Assembly (NCBI GenBank): GCA_016791325.1
Contig: JAEUMU010000112.1
Span: forward strand, 1-17,331
Reading direction: 5' to 3'
DNA length: 17,331 nt
Source of the DNA: Hyphomonadaceae bacterium
GTDB taxonomy: Bacteria; Pseudomonadota; Alphaproteobacteria; Caulobacterales; Aquidulcibacteraceae
A program made the position numbers and the translations under genes. This document shows, in pieces, positions 13,859 through 17,331 of this stretch. The notes under the pieces were generated by a model. That model was not told where the DNA came from, made no database searches, and saw only the letters and a list, made by a program, of their open reading frames with translations. Position 1 is the stretch's first letter; each line of letters opens with the position of its first letter.

Positions 13859-14467
13859 ATGCGCATTCAGGTCGCTGGGCGGCAGATGGATGTCGGTGAA
13901 GCGCTCAGAACCCGCATCGAGGGCGAGTTGGCCGGCGGCGTCGGCAAATATTTCAACCGCGCGACCGACGCCCTCGTCACGGTCGGCAAGAGCGGCGGAA
14001 ATGGCGTGGAAGTCGATTGCCTGGTTCACCTGGCCTCAGGAATATCTCTTCAATCTCAAGGACATGGCGGGGACGCTCACAGCGCCTTCGACGATGCGCT
14101 AGCGAAGCTGGAAAAGCGCGTGCGGCGCTACAAAAGGCGGCTGAAAAATCACCACGCCGACAACAAGTCCCCCCTTCCCGCTGAGGACGCCACAGCGTAT
14201 GTGCTCGCCCCACAAGCTGAGGAAGAAGAGGCTGGCGAAGGCGCGCCGGCGGAGGATGAAGGCAGACCCCTCGTCATCGCCGAAACGACAATTTCGGTGC
14301 GTACAATGTCGGTACCCACAGCCGTGATGCAGCTCGAGTTTCAGGAAAGTCCGGCGCTTCTGTTCCGCAACGCCAAGCATGGCGGGCTGAACCTCGTTTA
14401 TCGGCGGGCGGACGGGAATATCGGCTGGATCGACCCCGAACGGGCGCAAGCCCTGGACGGAAACTGA
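13859..14467 (+). CDS. hpf: Ribosome hibernation promoting factor, long form
   Basis: 202 aa, the two-domain (long) HPF that pairs 70S ribosomes into inactive 100S dimers in stationary phase. The N-terminal S30AE domain (~1-100) starts MRIQVAGRQMDVGEALRTRIE and ends with a basic helix LEKRVRRYKRRLKNHH that would lie in the 16S rRNA channel. An acidic linker (~105-138, EEEEAGEGAPAEDEG) leads to the C-terminal dimerisation domain (~140-200) with ISVRTMSVPTAVMQLEF, SPALLFRNAKHGGLNLVYRR and DGNIGWIDP. AGGAGG (13845-13850), 8 nt before ATG, is a strong ribosome site. Followed by ptsN after 62 bp, the conserved order, but separated from rpoN here. Confidence 0.97.
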   Translation: MRIQVAGRQMDVGEALRTRIEGELAGGVGKYFNRATDALVTVGKSGGNGVEVDCLVHLASGISLQSQGHGGDAHSAFDDALAKLEKRVRRYKRRLKNHHADNKSPLPAEDATAYVLAPQAEEEEAGEGAPAEDEGRPLVIAETTISVRTMSVPTAVMQLEFQESPALLFRNAKHGGLNLVYRRADGNIGWIDPERAQALDGN

Positions 14468-14529
14468 AAGCCAAGTCTGACGTTGATGCCGGCCTGCCAA
14501 TACCGGCGCCAGGGTCGAACAGGAAAAGA

Positions 14530-14997
14530 ATGAACGACCTAAGCGATCTGATTGCCCCGGCCACTATCGCCCCGCGACTTAGCGCGGCGTCCCGCCGGCA
14601 GGTTCTGCAGCATTTGGCCGATCTCGCGGCCCGCAGCGCAGGCGTGGACGCGCGCGCCGCGTTTGAGGCCGTGCTGATGCGCGAACGCCTTTCCGGCACC
14701 GGCATGGGCGACGGCGTGGCCATTCCGCATGCGGCGGTGAAGGGGCTCGAGCGCCCCATCGGCGCCTTCGCGCGCCTGGACTCACCGCAGGATTTCGACG
14801 CACTCGACGGGCGCCCGGCGGATTTGGTGTTCATGCTGCTCTCCCCGGCTGACCGCGGCGCCGATCACCTCAAGGCGTTAGCACGCGTTTCGCGCTTCTT
14901 CCGCCGCGCCGACGTGCGCGAGAAGCTTCGCGCAGCGCGCAGCGTGGACGAGATGGCGGCGCTTTTCTCGGGCGCGTTGCGCGTGGACGCCGCCTAA
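14530..14997 (+). CDS. ptsN: Nitrogen PTS EIIA component PtsN
   Basis: 155 aa EIIA-Ntr domain. The phosphorylated histidine is His67 in GDGVAIPHAAV, the fructose/nitrogen-type EIIA signature; ERLSGTGMGDG before it and the stretch ALDGRPADLVFMLLSPADRGADHLKALARVSR after it (given here as spaced motifs around residues 91-122) are family-typical. PtsN receives phosphate from PtsP via NPr and regulates transporters and kinases according to nitrogen/carbon state rather than moving sugar. AGGAAAAG right before the ATG is the ribosome site. It lies 62 bp after hpf; a weak inverted repeat GCCGG/CCGGC is in that spacer but lacks a T-run. The next gene starts 12 nt after the stop. Confidence 0.96.
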   Translation: MNDLSDLIAPATIAPRLSAASRRQVLQHLADLAARSAGVDARAAFEAVLMRERLSGTGMGDGVAIPHAAVKGLERPIGAFARLDSPQDFDALDGRPADLVFMLLSPADRGADHLKALARVSRFFRRADVREKLRAARSVDEMAALFSGALRVDAA

Positions 14998-15009
14998 GCC
15001 GGGGCGAAC

Positions 15010-15669
15010 ATGACCTGGCTCGATCGGCTGTTCTCCTATTTTCCTTTGCTGATGACGGTTGCAGCCGTTGCAGCGCTGGGCGTGTTCGCGCAATGGCCGA
15101 ACGGCTGGAGCGCGCTTCTGCTGCTGTTCGTAGTGTTTGGCTTTCCGCCCATGGCGCTGCGGGTGCTGGAGCGCTGGGCGCCGATCAAACCCGGCGTCGC
15201 CTGCATTGACGGGCGCAAGTTCTGTCCCTGGCTTGCCGCGCACCATATCCAGGCGTTTTACGACGCGCTGCCGTTTCTGGAATCGCTGCTGCGCGTCATC
15301 CCAGGCTTCTACTCAATGTGGTTGCGCATGTGGGGATCGCGCGTGGGCTATGGCGTGGAATGGCCGGTGCGGATGGACGTGCTCGATCGCAACTTGATGG
15401 ACATCGGCAATCGCGTCGTGTTCTCGCGCGAGGTGGAACTCGCCGCGCATGTGCGCAAAAAAGTCGATGGCGCGGGCTCGCGCGTGCTGGTGCGGCGCGT
15501 GCATGTCGGCAGCCACGCCTTTATTGGCGCTGGCGCGCGTATCGGTCCCGGCGCCAGCGTTCCAAGCAACGCCAACGTACCCGCGCTCGCAGTGGTAGAC
15601 GTGAACGAAGCCTTCGGCGACGCGGTGCGCCATCCGGAAAAAGAAGAAGCGGCGTTTGCCTTAAGCTGA
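15010..15669 (+). CDS. Membrane-anchored hexapeptide-repeat (left-handed beta-helix) protein
   Basis: 219 aa. Two hydrophobic helices at ~9-28 and ~33-52 would anchor it in the inner membrane. A middle amphipathic region (~60-115) includes FYDALPFLESLLRVIPGFYS and SMWLRMWGSRVGYGVEW. From ~127 the pattern DIGNRVVFSREVELAAHV, VHVGSHAFIGAGARIGPGAS and VPSNANVPA is a left-handed beta-helix with hexapeptide turns, as in acyl- and acetyltransferases. The helix is short and no family catalytic His is confidently placed (His170/His174 region is a guess), so activity is uncertain. It may act on envelope lipids or sugars. It follows ptsN by 12 nt and is probably cotranscribed; it converges on the carboxylase gene 25 bp away. 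Confidence 0.8.
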   Translation: MTWLDRLFSYFPLLMTVAAVAALGVFAQWPNGWSALLLLFVVFGFPPMALRVLERWAPIKPGVACIDGRKFCPWLAAHHIQAFYDALPFLESLLRVIPGFYSMWLRMWGSRVGYGVEWPVRMDVLDRNLMDIGNRVVFSREVELAAHVRKKVDGAGSRVLVRRVHVGSHAFIGAGARIGPGASVPSNANVPALAVVDVNEAFGDAVRHPEKEEAAFALS

Positions 15670-15694
15670 ATGACGCGTCCATGCGCAGGCGCGC

Positions 15695-17331
15695 TTATTC
15701 CTTCTCCAGCTTCGCGAGCAAAACACCTTCACTCACCTGCGCGCCAGGCTTGGCGTTAAGTTCGGCGAGCTTGCCGTCGAACGGCGCGGTGAGCGTGTGC
15801 TCCATCTTCATGGCCTCTAACACGAGAATTGGATCGCCCTTCTTCAGATTCGCGCCGGCTTTCGCGGCGACGGAGACGATCTTGCCCGGCATCGGCGAAA
15901 GGATCGCGCCGTCGCCGGCGGCGAGCTCGCCGCCTTCGGCTTCGCCGGTGTCTAGGGTGAACTCGTAAACGTCGCCGTGATTGAACACGATCACTCGATC
16001 ACCGCGAACGATGAAATGATCTTTCTCAGCGCCCTGCCTCGGCGTTGCCTCAACTGCGTTCCCATCGACGCGCATCCGCACAATTGACCTTGGCGGTGCG
16101 TTCAGTCGAAAGCCTTCCGCGCGGCGCCAAGGCGAGAGCGCAGGCATATCGCCTGTTATCGACCAATGAGACAGTGGCTCTGTAACGAAGCAGAACGCCG
16201 CCTCCGCGATAGTTGCGTCACCACGCTTCGGTCGCGCCAACAGGCTGTCGCCCTTCGCTGCGATTAAGTTCGTATCAACGTGGCCGACGGCGAAGTCCGC
16301 ATCCCGTAGGCAACGCCGCAGGAAACCCGCGTTGCACTTGACTGGCCAGATTTCCGTATCCCCGCATGCGTCCGAGAGCTTCGCGATCGCGGCAGACCGT
16401 GAATCTGCGTGAACGATCAATTTAGCGATCATTGGATCGTAGTTCGGACTGATCTCGCTTTCTGCATCAACGCCGGTATCGATGCGAACATCTCCGCGCG
16501 GCCAGCGAAGGTGCGAAAGCACTCCTGTGCTCGGCAGAAATCCGGTCTCAGGATTCTCCGCATACAGCCGCGCTTCCATCGCCCAGCCGTTGATCTTCAG
16601 CTCTTCCTGTTTCAGCGGCAGCTTCTCGCCGCTCGCGACACGCAGCTGCCACTCCACCAAGTCCTGCCCGGTGATCTCTTCGGTCACCGGGTGTTCGACT
16701 TGCAGGCGCGTGTTCATTTCCATGAACCAGATGCGATCGCCGCGCAGGCCTTCGCTGGCGTCGGCGATGAATTCGATGGTGCCGGCGCCAACATAGTTCA
16801 CGGCTTTCGCCGCGAGCACCGCCGCATCGGTGACCGCTTTGCGCGTGGCTTCGTCCATGCCCGGCGCGGGCGCTTCTTCGATCACCTTCTGGTGGCGGCG
16901 CTGCAGCGAACAGTCGCGCTCGAACAGATGTACGACATTGCCATGCGTATCGCCGAACACCTGCACCTCGATGTGGCGCGGGCGCTGCACATACATTTCC
17001 AGAAGCACACGATCATCAGCGAACGCCGCCGCCGCTTCGCGCTTGGCGGAAGCGAGCGCGGCTTTAAACTCGGCCTTCTTCTCAACCTTGCGCATGCCTT
17101 TGCCGCCGCCGCCGGCGACAGCTTTGATCAGCACCGGATAGCCGATCGCGTCGGCTTCTTTCTGCAAGCGCTCCTCGCTTTGATCTTCGCCGAGATAGCC
17201 GGGCGTCGTCGGCACGCCGGCTTCGGCCATGAGTTTCTTGGCAGCGTCCTTCAGGCCCATGGCGCGGATGGAGTCAGGCTTCGGGCCGACCCAGATCAGG
17301 CCGGCATCGATGACGGCCTGCGCGAAGTCGG
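15695..17331 (-). CDS. Acyl-CoA carboxylase biotin carboxylase/carrier subunit (alpha), partial
   Basis: The 5' end is outside the right edge; the frame is open to 17331, reading DFAQAVIDAGLIWVGPKPDS just before MGLKDAAKKLM, so the ATG at 17260 is internal. The protein carboxylates its own biotin with ATP and bicarbonate for transfer to an acyl-CoA by a beta subunit. Visible: ATP-grasp glycine loop AGGGGKGM, biotin-carboxylase signature EMNTRLQVEHPVTE, YDPMIAKLIV, a linking BT-like domain, and a C-terminal biotin carrier with EAMKM (biotinyl Lys codon 15808-15806, 36 residues before the end) and SPMPGKI. ITGQDLVEWQLRVASGE points to the 3-methylcrotonyl-CoA type more than propionyl-CoA, but both are possible. 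A single-chain alpha subunit of this shape excludes the separate AccC/AccB pair. Confidence 0.95.
   Translation of the reverse strand, partial: DFAQAVIDAGLIWVGPKPDSIRAMGLKDAAKKLMAEAGVPTTPGYLGEDQSEERLQKEADAIGYPVLIKAVAGGGGKGMRKVEKKAEFKAALASAKREAAAAFADDRVLLEMYVQRPRHIEVQVFGDTHGNVVHLFERDCSLQRRHQKVIEEAPAPGMDEATRKAVTDAAVLAAKAVNYVGAGTIEFIADASEGLRGDRIWFMEMNTRLQVEHPVTEEITGQDLVEWQLRVASGEKLPLKQEELKINGWAMEARLYAENPETGFLPSTGVLSHLRWPRGDVRIDTGVDAESEISPNYDPMIAKLIVHADSRSAAIAKLSDACGDTEIWPVKCNAGFLRRCLRDADFAVGHVDTNLIAAKGDSLLARPKRGDATIAEAAFCFVTEPLSHWSITGDMPALSPWRRAEGFRLNAPPRSIVRMRVDGNAVEATPRQGAEKDHFIVRGDRVIVFNHGDVYEFTLDTGEAEGGELAAGDGAILSPMPGKIVSVAAKAGANLKKGDPILVLEAMKMEHTLTAPFDGKLAELNAKPGAQVSEGVLLAKLEKE

Noticed and set aside
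16141..16440. Stretch of lower GC inside the carboxylase gene as a transferred or chimeric segment
   Set aside because: Hand counts on several 60-base lines vary between about 52 and 67 percent within the same region; the frame is intact and the domain order normal, so ordinary variation suffices.

Overview
The window is GC-rich, with tightly packed genes on both strands, short or overlapping gene junctions and several atypical starts (a TTG start for the TIR gene, a possible GTG for lptB). The block lptC-lptA-lptB-rpoN followed by long-form hpf and ptsN, the full-length HPPD with a divergent MarR gene, and the secreted M1 peptidase and lipoproteins all suggest a Gram-negative alphaproteobacterium. 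A Caulobacterales/Hyphomonadaceae-like bacterium is my best guess; this is inferred from gene content and style, not from a marker gene.

Layout. 1-1920: a catabolic island. hpd (4-hydroxyphenylpyruvate dioxygenase) is read leftward and is coupled through a TGATG overlap to the start of a lipoprotein-type isoaspartyl peptidase/asparaginase cut by the window edge. A MarR regulator is read rightward from the same 54-bp spacer. 1996-3842: a lipoprotein with two DUF4168-like repeats converges on a lipoprotein PQQ-type sugar (aldose) dehydrogenase. 3986-5516: a compact two-gene module made of a TIR-domain protein with a C-terminal membrane hairpin and a single-pass membrane protein with a coiled coil, a long Pro-rich linker and a small C-terminal domain. 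This is the best candidate in the window for an undescribed system. 5610-8216: secreted M1 metallopeptidase.

8265-14997 is the conserved envelope/nitrogen core: lptC, lptA and lptB (LPS transport), rpoN (sigma-54), hpf (ribosome hibernation) and ptsN (EIIA-Ntr). The usual rpoN-hpf adjacency is broken by about 2.1 kb holding a DUF2785 protein and an antisense EamA-type transporter, whose stop codons overlap at CTAG. A membrane-anchored hexapeptide-repeat (left-handed beta-helix) protein follows ptsN. 15695-17331 (leftward, cut by the right edge) encodes the biotin-carboxylase/biotin-carrier subunit of an acyl-CoA carboxylase, probably of the methylcrotonyl- or propionyl-CoA type.

No rRNA, tRNA, CRISPR array, insertion sequence, integrase or phage gene was seen. 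No spacer of more than 300 bases lacks a gene; the longest is 13636-13858 (223 bp, divergent EamA/hpf promoter region).
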